Source: Chitinophaga pinensis (GTDB taxonomy: Bacteria; Bacteroidota; Bacteroidia; Chitinophagales; Chitinophagaceae). Taken from it: 42,865 nt of DNA. Of this stretch, positions 25,947 to 34,765 are shown piece after piece; positions within the stretch are counted from its first letter, which is position 1; each line of letters begins with the position of its first letter. The notes under the pieces are model-generated. The model did not search any database. It was not told the DNA's origin and was given only the letters and a program-made list of their open reading frames with translations. The DNA lies in contig CAMBEI010000017.1 of assembly GCA_945865645.1 (NCBI GenBank), positions 1 through 42,865 of the forward strand, in the 5' to 3' direction. A program made the position numbers and the translations under genes.

Positions 25947-27890
25947 TTGATTAGTCAGGACAGCATACAGCAAATTCTCAGCCGCATAGATATTGTGGAA
26001 ATAGTTGGTTCTTTTATCAAACTAAAGAAAAGAGGCGCCAATTATTTAGGCCTTTGTCCTTTTCATAATGAAAAAACACCTTCTTTTACTGTTTCGCCTG
26101 CCAAAGAAATATATAAATGCTTTGGATGTGGCCGCAGTGGTAATAGTATCAGTTTTTTAATGGAAGCTGAAAAGTATAGTTATGTAGAATCATTACGTTG
26201 GTTAGCTGCTAAGTATAATGTAGAAATTGAAGAAAGTGAAACTAGTCCCGAATACAAACAACAACAACAAGTTTCTGATAGTTTATACATCATTAACAGT
26301 TTTGCTCAAAAGTTTTTTTCTAATGAATTATTTAATTCCGAAGAAGGACAGGATATTGCATTAAGTTATTTAAAAGAAAGGGGGTTTAGAGAAGACATTA
26401 TTAAAAAATTTGAACTAGGCTATAATGCCGAAACGAAAGACGGCTTTACCAAATTAGCATTAGCAGAACAATACAATTTGGATTATTTACAAAAAACTGG
26501 ATTAGTTAATTTACGTGATGGAAATGCATTCGATAATTATCGAGGTCGAATTATTTTTCCCATTCACAATCAAAGTGGAAAAGTGTTAGGCTTTGGTGCT
26601 AGAATTATAAAAAAAAACGACAAAGCACCAAAATATATTAATAGCCCAGAAAATGAAATTTATGTTAAAAGTAAAATTTTATATGGCTCCTATTTTGCCA
26701 GACAAGCGATTGATAAAGCCGATGAATGCTTACTTGTTGAAGGATATACAGACGTAGTAAGCTTACATCAGGCAGGTATAGAAAATGTTGTGGCTAGCGG
26801 TGGTACTTCTTTAACACCAGACCAATTGCGACTGATTAAAAAATACACCAACAACCTTACCATTATTTATGATGGTGATGGTGCCGGTATTAAAGCTGCC
26901 CTTCGTGGCCTTGATTTAGCATTAGAAGAAAGCCTGAACGTTAAATTAGTTTTAATCCCTGACAATGAAGACCCTGATAGCTATGTAAACAATTTAGGTA
27001 CAGCAGCATTTATTGAGTTTGTTAATAATAATAAAAAGGATTTTATTTTATTTCAATTAGGCATTGCTTTAAAAGATGTGGGTAACGACAACACAAAAAA
27101 AGCAATTGTAGTTAACCAGATTGCCGAAACCATTTCTAAGATTAATAAAACAGAAGACTTTACTAAACAACAAGATTATATAAAACAATGTTCCGAAATA
27201 TTAAAGATTGAAGAAATTGGTTTACATGCGTTAGTAAATAAATTTATTAGAGAAAAAATTGGCAAAGAAGAAATTCGGGGAAGTCGTGATCAACGATTTA
27301 CTGATGTTTTTAGTCTAGATAATAAAGGTCTTGTTGATAATGAAGTAACTGCCCTTTTTAATAAAGATGAGATACATGAGCAGGCCATGATTAGAAGCTT
27401 ATTAGAATTTGGTTTAAAAAACTGGGATGAGAGTCAAAAAGTAGCAGATTATATTTTTAAAGAAATTGAAGAAAATCAATTAGAGGAATTAATTGATAAT
27501 AAAGAGTTGATTAAAATATTACACACGTATAAAATATGGTATAATGCAGGTATTGAACCAACGTCAAAGAATTTTTTGTATCATGAGGACTTGTCTATGA
27601 GTACTTTGGTATTAAGTATAATGGATTTTGATTACGAAATAAGTGTAAATTGGAAAACACGTTTTGAAGGACATATACCCACTAGAGAAGAATTGTTTTC
27701 TGAAGAAGTATTTTCGACTCTTAACTATCTTAAGTTACGCAAAATAAAAAGATTGATGAATGAAAATCAAGGCGATTTGGAAAAATCAACGACTACAGAA
27801 GATCAAATGATACTGGTACAAACACACCAGCACCTTAAGGAAATAGAAATAGAATTAACGAAGCAACTAGGTACAGTAATTTTTAGATAG
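25947..27890 (+). CDS. dnaG: DNA primase
   Basis: RNA primer synthase of replication, 647 residues. The N-terminal zinc ribbon has C37 and H40 in CPFHNEKTPSF and C58 and C61 in CFGCGRSGN. The RNA-polymerase core contains the Toprim block LLVEGYTDVVSLHQAG (about 261-276) with the catalytic glutamate, then IIYDGDGAGIKAA (about 305-317) with metal-binding aspartates. The C-terminal DnaB-binding region is helical and less conserved. The start is TTG at 25947 (TTG ATT AGT CAG); there is no in-frame ATG near it, and the protein begins as the family usually does (MISQDSIQQILSRIDIVEIV). A near -7 sequence TAATTTTTG overlaps the start, so the leader may be absent or the promoter is further up. Confidence 0.96.
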   Translation: MISQDSIQQILSRIDIVEIVGSFIKLKKRGANYLGLCPFHNEKTPSFTVSPAKEIYKCFGCGRSGNSISFLMEAEKYSYVESLRWLAAKYNVEIEESETSPEYKQQQQVSDSLYIINSFAQKFFSNELFNSEEGQDIALSYLKERGFREDIIKKFELGYNAETKDGFTKLALAEQYNLDYLQKTGLVNLRDGNAFDNYRGRIIFPIHNQSGKVLGFGARIIKKNDKAPKYINSPENEIYVKSKILYGSYFARQAIDKADECLLVEGYTDVVSLHQAGIENVVASGGTSLTPDQLRLIKKYTNNLTIIYDGDGAGIKAALRGLDLALEESLNVKLVLIPDNEDPDSYVNNLGTAAFIEFVNNNKKDFILFQLGIALKDVGNDNTKKAIVVNQIAETISKINKTEDFTKQQDYIKQCSEILKIEEIGLHALVNKFIREKIGKEEIRGSRDQRFTDVFSLDNKGLVDNEVTALFNKDEIHEQAMIRSLLEFGLKNWDESQKVADYIFKEIEENQLEELIDNKELIKILHTYKIWYNAGIEPTSKNFLYHEDLSMSTLVLSIMDFDYEISVNWKTRFEGHIPTREELFSEEVFSTLNYLKLRKIKRLMNENQGDLEKSTTTEDQMILVQTHQHLKEIEIELTKQLGTVIFR

Positions 27891-27929
27891 CTTATTTAGC
27901 TTTATTCTACAAAGTTCTAAACGAAAATT

Positions 27930-28340
27930 TTATTTTCTTTCTGACAATTCTATTACCCTGTCCCACTCTTCTGGCTTTACGACTTGTACACTCAATCTTC
28001 CTAATCTTACTAGATCCATATTTACAAATTGTTTTTCTGCTTTAATTTGTGAAAGCATAACGGCATTTTTTAATTTTTTTTTGGGTTTTATATCTACAGC
28101 TACCCAAGCAGGATTATCTATTGTTGGATCTTGATAAGCTTCCTTAATAACTTTTGCAATACCTACAATTTCTACTCCTTCATTACTATGATAATAAAAA
28201 ACTAGGTCGCCTTTTTTCATCGCTTTTAAATTATTTCTTGCAGAATAATTACGCACTCCACTCCAACAAGTTTTTTTTTCATTTACCAATTGTGTCCAAC
28301 TATATACTGAAGGTTCAGATTTAACTAACCAATAAGCCAT
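27930..28340 (-). CDS. EVE domain-containing protein
   Basis: A 136-residue single-domain protein of the EVE (PUA-like) family, whose fold binds modified bases in nucleic acids. Signature: YWLVKSEPSVYSWTQL at the start, then CWSGVRNYSARNNLKAMKKG, DLVFYYHSNEG and VEIVGIAKV. The stand-alone form is common in bacteria and functionally open. It begins 25 bases after the lutA-like gene and probably shares its transcript. It is convergent with dnaG, with no clear terminator between. Confidence 0.92.
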   Translation of the reverse strand: MAYWLVKSEPSVYSWTQLVNEKKTCWSGVRNYSARNNLKAMKKGDLVFYYHSNEGVEIVGIAKVIKEAYQDPTIDNPAWVAVDIKPKKKLKNAVMLSQIKAEKQFVNMDLVRLGRLSVQVVKPEEWDRVIELSERK

Positions 28341-28365
28341 ATAAAGAAATTTTTAAAGTGTAATA

Positions 28366-29088
28366 TTACATCCATCCATTAGCCAATACATCAGCTATAT
28401 GCATAGTTTTTAAGGAAAAATTTTTATTTTTAATAACCCCATCTAATTGCAGTAAGCAACTTAAATCAGTAGATATAATATATTCTGCGCCAGTTTCTAG
28501 TGCATTTATTATTTTTTGATCGGCCATGCTAGAAGAGATTGCGTCATATTTAATTGCAAAAGTTCCCCCAAAGCCACAGCAGGTTTCCACATCGTTCATT
28601 TCTACCAACTCTAAACCTTTAACAAAGCTTAATAATTTTCGAGGACCTCTTTTTATTTTACACTCCCTTAAAGCTGCACAACTATCGTGGTAAGTTGCTT
28701 TAACATTTAATTCAGCTCCAAAATTTTCAATCTTTATTATATCAGTTAAAAATTCCGAAAATTCAAAAATGCGTTTACTTAAATCTTTAACAAGATTATG
28801 TTGTGCTGAGTTTTCAAATATCTTACTGTAATAATTGCGTACAAAGCCAACACAACTTGCACTGGGTGCAACAATAAAATCAGCCCCTTCAAAATCTTTA
28901 ATAAATTTGTAGCAAACATCTCTCGATTCATCCCAAAATCCAGCATTAAAAGCAGGTTGTCCGCAACAGGTTTGATTGATATTATAAATAACTTCGCATC
29001 CAGCTTTTTCAAGAACTTTAATCATATTAAAAGCAGTTTGCGGATAAAGTTGATCGACAAAACAAGGTATAAATAATTGAACTTTCAT
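28366..29088 (-). CDS. lutA: LutA-like Fe-S oxidoreductase (CCG domains)
   Basis: A 240-residue protein with two cysteine-rich CCG domains: CCGQPAFNAG at 41-50 and CCGFGGTFAIKYD at 170-182. Each is preceded by a further cysteine block (IPCFVDQLYP near residue 9, HDSCAALRE at 134). This is the LutA/GlpC/HdrB arrangement that carries an iron-sulfur cluster. LutA works with LutB and LutC to oxidise L-lactate to pyruvate, but neither partner is next to this gene, so it may serve another oxidase or the partners lie elsewhere. It is first in a two-gene unit with the EVE gene. Confidence 0.85.
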   Translation of the reverse strand: MKVQLFIPCFVDQLYPQTAFNMIKVLEKAGCEVIYNINQTCCGQPAFNAGFWDESRDVCYKFIKDFEGADFIVAPSASCVGFVRNYYSKIFENSAQHNLVKDLSKRIFEFSEFLTDIIKIENFGAELNVKATYHDSCAALRECKIKRGPRKLLSFVKGLELVEMNDVETCCGFGGTFAIKYDAISSSMADQKIINALETGAEYIISTDLSCLLQLDGVIKNKNFSLKTMHIADVLANGWM

Positions 29089-29220
29089 GCTCTATTACTA
29101 TTTTAAATTATGATTTCAGTTTTTAAACATAATGATAATATTATTTCACATAATACTATTTCATTTATAAGCAACATTGTATCTGCCGTCCAATAATTAA
29201 TCTAATTTTTCTATTGTATA

Positions 29221-29269
29221 ATTACAACACAGGCATCCATTGGTGGTATTAGGATGCCTGTGTTGTAAT
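29221..29269. terminator. Long perfect hairpin, probable terminator after the TPR gene
   Basis: The arms ATTACAACACAGGCATCC (29221..29238) and its exact reverse complement (29252..29269) form an 18-bp stem with a 13-base loop. It lies 70 bases downstream of the TPR gene stop on the minus strand and well upstream of lutA. No T-run follows on either strand, so termination is inferred from stem strength and position. Confidence 0.6.
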
Positions 29270-29338
29270 TTATTTTGATGAGCCCGACATATCTTGATTT
29301 TAGATCCATGAAATGTACTGCAATTCTCCAATCGTTAT

Positions 29339-30061
29339 TTATTTAGTAAGTCCCCAGCTAGCAAGGTATTTATCTACGTCGCCAGAACTTACTTTTGAAC
29401 TTGTAGGATATTTATCCTTTAGATCTTGAAATATTTCAATAGCTTCTTTAGTATTGCCAATTGCATCAGCATATCGGCCAGCAATAAATAAAGCTTCAGA
29501 TCCCATACCCTCATCTAAGTTGGAAATAGAACCAGCTTTTTTATAATAATCTAATGCATCGTCTATTTTCTTTTGCTCAGCAAATGCATGACCTAATAAA
29601 AGAAAAGCTTTGCTCTGTATCTGCGTTGCATCATTGCCATCAAAATCCTTTAAATGATTAATGGCTTTATCAAACTGTTTTAATTGCAAATAACAAGCGC
29701 CAATAATATATTGAGCCCTATTTGCTGACATAGTACCACCAAAGGTATTAGCGATTTTTAATAAGCCAGTAACCCCTGCTGCTTTATCTCCATTTAATAC
29801 CATATTAACAGTATCCTTGTTATAAGATGAAGATGCTGCCATTAATCCAAATAATTTTTCAGCAGGAAAAATTAGGTCATCTGCTTTTTTCTCATTGGGG
29901 ATGGTCACTAAATATTTATACCCAATATAGGAACCTAATAATAGAATTACTGCAGATCCAATAATGATTATTTTTTTACTGTATGCTGACCAAAATCCTT
30001 TAGCTTTTTCCACTATTTCTGACGCATCCATTTGTTCTGATTTAATTTGCTTATCTGCCAT
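29339..30061 (-). CDS. Membrane-anchored TPR protein (YfgM-like)
   Basis: A 240-residue protein with a cytoplasmic N-terminus, one membrane helix (KIIIIGSAVILLLGSYIGYK, about 30-49), then TPR helices on the outer side: AQYIIGACYLQLKQFDKAI, SKAFLLLGHAFAEQKKIDDA, EALFIAGRYADAIGNTKEAI. This architecture matches the YfgM / TPR_21 family, periplasmic helpers linked to SecYEG and chaperones in other bacteria. It lies 39 bases after pdhA in the same direction and is probably cotranscribed with it. The long hairpin at 29221..29269 closes the unit. Confidence 0.82.
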   Translation of the reverse strand: MADKQIKSEQMDASEIVEKAKGFWSAYSKKIIIIGSAVILLLGSYIGYKYLVTIPNEKKADDLIFPAEKLFGLMAASSSYNKDTVNMVLNGDKAAGVTGLLKIANTFGGTMSANRAQYIIGACYLQLKQFDKAINHLKDFDGNDATQIQSKAFLLLGHAFAEQKKIDDALDYYKKAGSISNLDEGMGSEALFIAGRYADAIGNTKEAIEIFQDLKDKYPTSSKVSSGDVDKYLASWGLTK

Positions 30062-30100
30062 TTAAATTGTTTATGTATTATAAAATTAAAAAAATATTAA

Positions 30101-31093
30101 TTAGTCCATAATAAAAGGGTAATCCTCCTGAAGGTATACATCTTTAAGTAATTCATTATCATCTGGCCAAGGACTCTCTTCAGCAAATTTTACAGATTCC
30201 TCTACTTCAAATTTTACTCGCTCAATAATTACTTCAAATTCGGCATCTGTTACCTTATATTTCTCAATTAAAACTTTCATCACATGCTCAATTGGATCTC
30301 TATCTTTATATTGTTCTAGTTCATCTTTAGTACGATATTTTTGCGGATCACTCATGCTATGACCTTTATAACGATAGGTTTTTATCTCTAATAAAGTTGG
30401 TCCACCTTTCTCTCTTGCACGATTAACAGCTCTTAATACCCCATTATGCACATCTTCGGGACTCATGCCATCAATACTATCGCTCGGCATTTCATACGCA
30501 TCAGCTAATTTATAAATATCTAATGTTTTACTAGTACGGGCAACAGAAGTTCCCATGGCGTAATGATTATTTTCACATATAAAAACAATGGGTAAATCCC
30601 AAAGCATAGCCATATTAAAGGTTTCATGCAACATTCCTTGCCTAGCAGCACCATCACCAAAAAAGCAAAGTACTACACTGTTAGAATTGCGATATTTTTC
30701 TGCAAAAGCTAATCCTGCTCCTGTTCCTATTTGAGCTCCAACAATACCATGACCCCCAAAGAAATTTTCTTTTAATCCAAAAAAATGCATGCTGCCACCC
30801 TTCCCTTTACTGCATCCAGTTGCTTTACCATATAATTCAGCCATGCATGCTTTTGGTGTAATACCCTTGGCAATAGCTAAGGCATGATCGCGGTAAGCAG
30901 TTATAAACTTATCATCGGGTACTGTTGCGGTTAAACAACCAGCAGCAACTGCTTCCTGACCAATATAAAGGTGACAAAAACCACGAATTTTTTGCATGCC
31001 ATACAACTGACCTGTTTTTTCCTCAAACCGTCGTAAAAGCAGCATCAATTCATACCAATATAAATAGGTTTCTTTAGAAAATTTGGTGACCAA
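30101..31093 (-). CDS. pdhA: Pyruvate dehydrogenase E1 component, alpha subunit
   Basis: Alpha chain of the thiamine-diphosphate E1 enzyme that decarboxylates pyruvate and hands the acetyl unit to E2. Motifs in the 330 residues: GFCHLYIGQEA, the TPP/Mg motif GDGAARQG (146-153) through ENN (174-176), and the loop RYKGHSMSDPQKYR, which carries the usual regulatory-serine region. The start is TTG at 31093; no ATG lies before MLLLRRFEEK, which would remove a conserved helix. The beta chain (pdhB) is 3.7 kb away on the same strand, with recF, a DUF721 gene and a decarboxylase gene between. E2 and E3 are not in the window. Confidence 0.95.
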   Translation of the reverse strand: MVTKFSKETYLYWYELMLLLRRFEEKTGQLYGMQKIRGFCHLYIGQEAVAAGCLTATVPDDKFITAYRDHALAIAKGITPKACMAELYGKATGCSKGKGGSMHFFGLKENFFGGHGIVGAQIGTGAGLAFAEKYRNSNSVVLCFFGDGAARQGMLHETFNMAMLWDLPIVFICENNHYAMGTSVARTSKTLDIYKLADAYEMPSDSIDGMSPEDVHNGVLRAVNRAREKGGPTLLEIKTYRYKGHSMSDPQKYRTKDELEQYKDRDPIEHVMKVLIEKYKVTDAEFEVIIERVKFEVEESVKFAEESPWPDDNELLKDVYLQEDYPFIMD

Positions 31094-31112
31094 TTGGTTT
31101 AATTTTAGTGGG

Positions 31113-31120
31113 CAAAGATA
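31113..31120 (-). promoter_or_regulatory. Putative -7 element TATCTTTG before pdhA
   Basis: Exact TAnnTTTG match on the minus strand, about 20 bases before the TTG start of pdhA. Its short distance supports that start codon. Confidence 0.5.
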
Positions 31121-31298
31121 AGGGAGAAAATGGAATTTTGAAGCAGGAATTTATTAATGGTTAAGCAAGTGGAGATTTGACTTTCGTTGTATATAAAAAT
31201 ATAAAATATTAACCCCTATTTCACTACTGCCTAAATTATAAAAATGAGTTTATAGTAACTAAATTTAATCTATATCTACATTACGTATCTTGCAGTTT

Positions 31299-32408
31299 AT
31301 GTTATTTTTAAACAAAATATCCCTAACGCAGTTTAAAAACTATTCATTAACAAGTTTTAATTTTACTGAGCGAGTAATTGGCATTTGCGGACTTAATGGA
31401 AAAGGTAAGACAAATTTACTTGATGCGGTTTATTATTGCTGTTTTACAAAAAGTTATTTTTCAAAAATTGACTCCCTTAATACACAATTTGGAAAAGATG
31501 GTTTTAGAATTGAGGCATCCCCTAGCAACCCTTATGTAGAGGCTAAAAAAAATATACAAAAAAAAACAGATGAAATTGTTTGTATTTATAGAGGAACTGC
31601 CAAAAAAGAAATTTTAATAAATGGCGTGTCATATAGTAGATTATCGGAACATATAGGAAAATTTCCGGCAGTTATGATAGCTCCAGATGATATAAGTTTA
31701 ATAACAGATGGTAGTGAAGAACGACGCAGATATATGGATATGGTACTAAGCCAAATGGATACTGAATATTTACAGCAGTTAATAATTTATAATAAAATTC
31801 TTTTGCAAAGAAATAGCTTACTAAAACGTTTTGCAGAACAAGGTAAAAACGACTTGCAGTTATTAGAAGTATTAGATGAGCAGTTAACCCCTCTTGGTAA
31901 TTTTATTTATGAAAAAAGGAAAATATTTACAGAATTACTTATCCCATTAGTGGAAAAATTTTATCATCTTATTGCCAATAACAAGGAAACCATTACTTTA
32001 CAATACAATAGCAGTTTGAATCTAAGCAATTTTCAAGAATTATTATTGGCCAGCAGAGAAAAAGATTTAATGCTGCAACGCAGTAATATAGGTATTCATA
32101 AAGATGATATTAGTTTTCAACTAAACGAACAATTATTTAAAACTACCGCCTCACAAGGACAACGAAAAAGTTTATTGTTTGCTTTAAAACTTGCAGAGTT
32201 TGAATTATTAAAACACAATAAGGGGTTTGCTCCAATTCTGCTTTTGGATGATGTATTCGAAAAATTAGATGACCAACGCATACAGCAACTTTTACATTGG
32301 GTTTGCAACGAAAATGACGGACAGGTTTTGATTACAGATACCCATAAAGAAAGATTACAAGAAGCATTTGTAAAATTAAATACCGCTTACCAGATTATTG
32401 AATTATAA
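31299..32408 (+). CDS. recF: DNA replication and repair protein RecF
   Basis: A 369-residue SMC-like ATPase that with RecO and RecR loads RecA at gaps. Walker A GLNGKGKTN lies at residues 31-39, the ABC signature in TASQGQRKSLLFALKLAEF, Walker B ILLLDDVFEKLDDQR, and VLITDTH near the end. The N-terminal LNKISLTQFKNY is typical. I take ATG 31299 (MLFLNKISL); an in-frame TTG lies three codons earlier. The DUF721 gene follows 90 bases later on the same strand, a common pairing in Bacteroidota. Confidence 0.96.
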   Translation: MLFLNKISLTQFKNYSLTSFNFTERVIGICGLNGKGKTNLLDAVYYCCFTKSYFSKIDSLNTQFGKDGFRIEASPSNPYVEAKKNIQKKTDEIVCIYRGTAKKEILINGVSYSRLSEHIGKFPAVMIAPDDISLITDGSEERRRYMDMVLSQMDTEYLQQLIIYNKILLQRNSLLKRFAEQGKNDLQLLEVLDEQLTPLGNFIYEKRKIFTELLIPLVEKFYHLIANNKETITLQYNSSLNLSNFQELLLASREKDLMLQRSNIGIHKDDISFQLNEQLFKTTASQGQRKSLLFALKLAEFELLKHNKGFAPILLLDDVFEKLDDQRIQQLLHWVCNENDGQVLITDTHKERLQEAFVKLNTAYQIIEL

Positions 32409-32498
32409 AACAAAATATTGGCATAAGATTGTATATAATTAAATTTCATTTAAACCAGTATTAATCAACTCCAGTATTACAAATCATATCTTTACACA

Positions 32499-32780
32499 AT
32501 GGGAGAAATTTCTATACAAGATGCCATCAACCAGTTTTTACAAAAAAGCCGTTTAAAAAGTGGTATACAGGCCTTGCGTATTGAAGAAGTGTGGGAAGTA
32601 TTAATGGGGAAAACTATTGCTAAATACACCGATAAAATACAAATAATTAACGCTACATTATTCATTACCACAACTGTAGCCCCTTTAAAAAACGAACTGC
32701 TTTACCAAAAAGAACAAATAATAGAAAGGGTAAACGAAGCTTTGGGAGAAAAAATAATTAAGGAAGTAGTAATTAAATAA
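32499..32780 (+). CDS. DUF721 (DciA-like) protein
   Basis: A 93-residue protein. The pattern ISIQDAINQFLQKSRLKSG, VWEVLMGKTIAKYT, LFITTTVAPLKNELLYQKEQ and IVKEVVIK-like ending matches the DUF721/DciA domain. DciA proteins bind and help load the replicative helicase DnaB in bacteria without DnaC, so a helicase-loading role is plausible but the short form here is unproven. Position next to recF and in a window with dnaG and dnaE agrees with replication. A near -7 (TATCTTTA) lies just before the start. It is convergent with the decarboxylase gene. Confidence 0.85.
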   Translation: MGEISIQDAINQFLQKSRLKSGIQALRIEEVWEVLMGKTIAKYTDKIQIINATLFITTTVAPLKNELLYQKEQIIERVNEALGEKIIKEVVIK

Positions 32781-32798
32781 GAAAAGATTTTTTATTTT

Positions 32799-34634
32799 TT
32801 AATGATTGAATAAGCTTCCTCCCTTTTCAAAAAAACGATTTATATTTTTTTCAACAATTGCCTCTTTTTCAACTGGTGGCGCGTGGTGCGGTTTAATACG
32901 TGCATCAAATATCAGCGGGCCATTACAGCCCCAGTGTTTGTTTTGGGTAAAGCTACTAATCCCGTACAAATCATGCGAGGGATTGCAGCGGGTAAAAGTT
33001 GCCCACAAAAAATTATCAAGAGTATCACTTATAAAATTTGAGTTATCACAAACAATTATAAATGGATAATTTAATAATGAATCATTAATAGGCGATAATT
33101 GTGTATTCAGTTTATCGATTTCTTTATTTGCATTTTCGTAATTGGTAAATTTTTTTGTTTGCAATGCTATTACGCCAGGCATGATCAATTTGGGATTTTC
33201 AAACTCATTTAAATTGTTAAACTTGTCTGGAATTAAAGTTGCTAATTCTCTTATAGCATCTCCATAAGCTGCTAGCACTACTTTGCTTCCACTATTTAAA
33301 GACGTACCTGAATAATCAAGTGTATCAATGCTGGTATTTGTATAAAAATGAATATCTCTTTTTAAATTAATACGCTGTAGAATATAACATAGATATTCTA
33401 CAATTTTATGGGTACTTAATTTAGCATTGTCATCAGCAGTAATAAATATAAATTTTGCTAAACTTAATTGACCGGTACCTAAAATATGATTTGCAATGGT
33501 TAAAATTTCGGATGGCTGTTTTGTTTGCGTATAAGGTGTGTATCTTTCACTACCAATTGCAAGCAACAAAGGATGAACGCCAGCTGCATCAACGGCATGT
33601 ACTTCTTTAAGACCGGGTATATCTTTTTGAATGGCCCTGTTAGTCATTTTATGAATAAGCTTACCAAAACTGGTGTCCTCTTGAGGAGGTCTACCAACAA
33701 CTGTAAAAGCCCAGATTGCATTTTTACGGGCGTAAACCTTATGAACTTTCATTACCGGAAAACTATGGGTAAGACTATAATATCCCAAGTGATCGCCAAA
33801 AGGGCCTTCTGGTTTATTTTCATTAGGATATACTTCTCCGGTTATTACAAAATCAGCATCAGTACTTATGCAAAAGCCATCTTTATAAACATATCTAAAT
33901 CTTCTTTCGCCTAAAATACCAGCAAAAGTTATTTCGCTCATGCCTTCAGGTAATGGCATTACTGCTGCTACACTATGTGCAGGTGGGCCACCAATAAAAA
34001 CACTTATTTTAAGTGGTAAACCTTTTTTGTTTGCTTTATTTTGATGCACGCCAATGCCACGATGTAATTGGTAATGCAACCCAATTTCTTTGTTTAATTT
34101 ATAATCATTTCCAGATAGTTGAATACGATACATACCCAAATTTGAATTCATGATACCAGGATTTTCAATGTCTTCTGTATACACCTGTGGCAGAGTAACA
34201 AAAGCTCCTCCATCCATAGGCCAGTGCTGTATTAGGGGAAGATCTGAAATTTTTATTTCTTCAAATAAAACTGGTTTTTGTATTGGATTTTTTTTAGGCA
34301 AAGCTTTTAACGCAGCTAATCCTAGACGAAAATTTTTAATAGGGTTTTTTATTGCTTTTACAGGATTCTCTTTAAATTCAATTAATTGCTGTACATTTTT
34401 TAAAGTATTTCTAAATATAAACTCGCTTCGTTCAAGTGTGCCAAAAACATTAGATACAGCTCTAAATCTACTACCGATCACATTTTCAAACAACAATGCA
34501 GGCCCTCCTGCTTTATGAACACGAAGGTGAATGGCGGCCATTTCGAGATAAGGATTTACTTCTTCTTTAACACGAATAAGCTGCCCGTTTTTTTCCAGGT
34601 CTAGTAAACAATCTTCTAAAGATTTGTAAGACAT
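32799..34634 (-). CDS. UbiD-family decarboxylase (menaquinone pathway candidate)
   Basis: A 611-residue member of the UbiD family, which uses prenylated FMN to decarboxylate aromatic acids. Seen: MNSNLGMYRIQL and HRGIGVHQNKAN for cofactor and metal contact, the catalytic-acid motif NKPEGPFGDHLGYYS, and VGRPPQEDT. The protein is longer than E. coli UbiD (about 500), as in the MqnP-like group of futalosine-pathway organisms, where the enzyme decarboxylates 1,4-dihydroxy-6-naphthoate. mqnE elsewhere in the window supports that reading, but the substrate is inferred. It is a single gene with a -7 element 18 bases upstream. Confidence 0.88.
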   Translation of the reverse strand: MSYKSLEDCLLDLEKNGQLIRVKEEVNPYLEMAAIHLRVHKAGGPALLFENVIGSRFRAVSNVFGTLERSEFIFRNTLKNVQQLIEFKENPVKAIKNPIKNFRLGLAALKALPKKNPIQKPVLFEEIKISDLPLIQHWPMDGGAFVTLPQVYTEDIENPGIMNSNLGMYRIQLSGNDYKLNKEIGLHYQLHRGIGVHQNKANKKGLPLKISVFIGGPPAHSVAAVMPLPEGMSEITFAGILGERRFRYVYKDGFCISTDADFVITGEVYPNENKPEGPFGDHLGYYSLTHSFPVMKVHKVYARKNAIWAFTVVGRPPQEDTSFGKLIHKMTNRAIQKDIPGLKEVHAVDAAGVHPLLLAIGSERYTPYTQTKQPSEILTIANHILGTGQLSLAKFIFITADDNAKLSTHKIVEYLCYILQRINLKRDIHFYTNTSIDTLDYSGTSLNSGSKVVLAAYGDAIRELATLIPDKFNNLNEFENPKLIMPGVIALQTKKFTNYENANKEIDKLNTQLSPINDSLLNYPFIIVCDNSNFISDTLDNFLWATFTRCNPSHDLYGISSFTQNKHWGCNGPLIFDARIKPHHAPPVEKEAIVEKNINRFFEKGGSLFNH

Positions 34635-34651
34635 GCGTAATTTTTATAAGG

Positions 34652-34659
34652 CAAATGTA
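34652..34659 (-). promoter_or_regulatory. Putative -7 element TACATTTG before the UbiD-family gene
   Basis: Exact TAnnTTTG match on the minus strand, 17 bases before the ATG at 34634. Confidence 0.5.
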
Positions 34660-34765
34660 AAGTAGAATAAAAAACTAAAGTGATTAAGTTGAAGGTTAGT
34701 CTCTAACAACTCAACTCCTAATAAACATTAAAACAAACTTCATTTCTTAAAAAATACACTGATTG

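Noticed and set aside
27930..29088. EVE protein plus neighbours as a possible defence or nucleic-acid modification system
   Set aside because: The EVE domain is stand-alone, next to a lactate-type Fe-S protein; no nuclease, helicase, methyltransferase or toxin is near.
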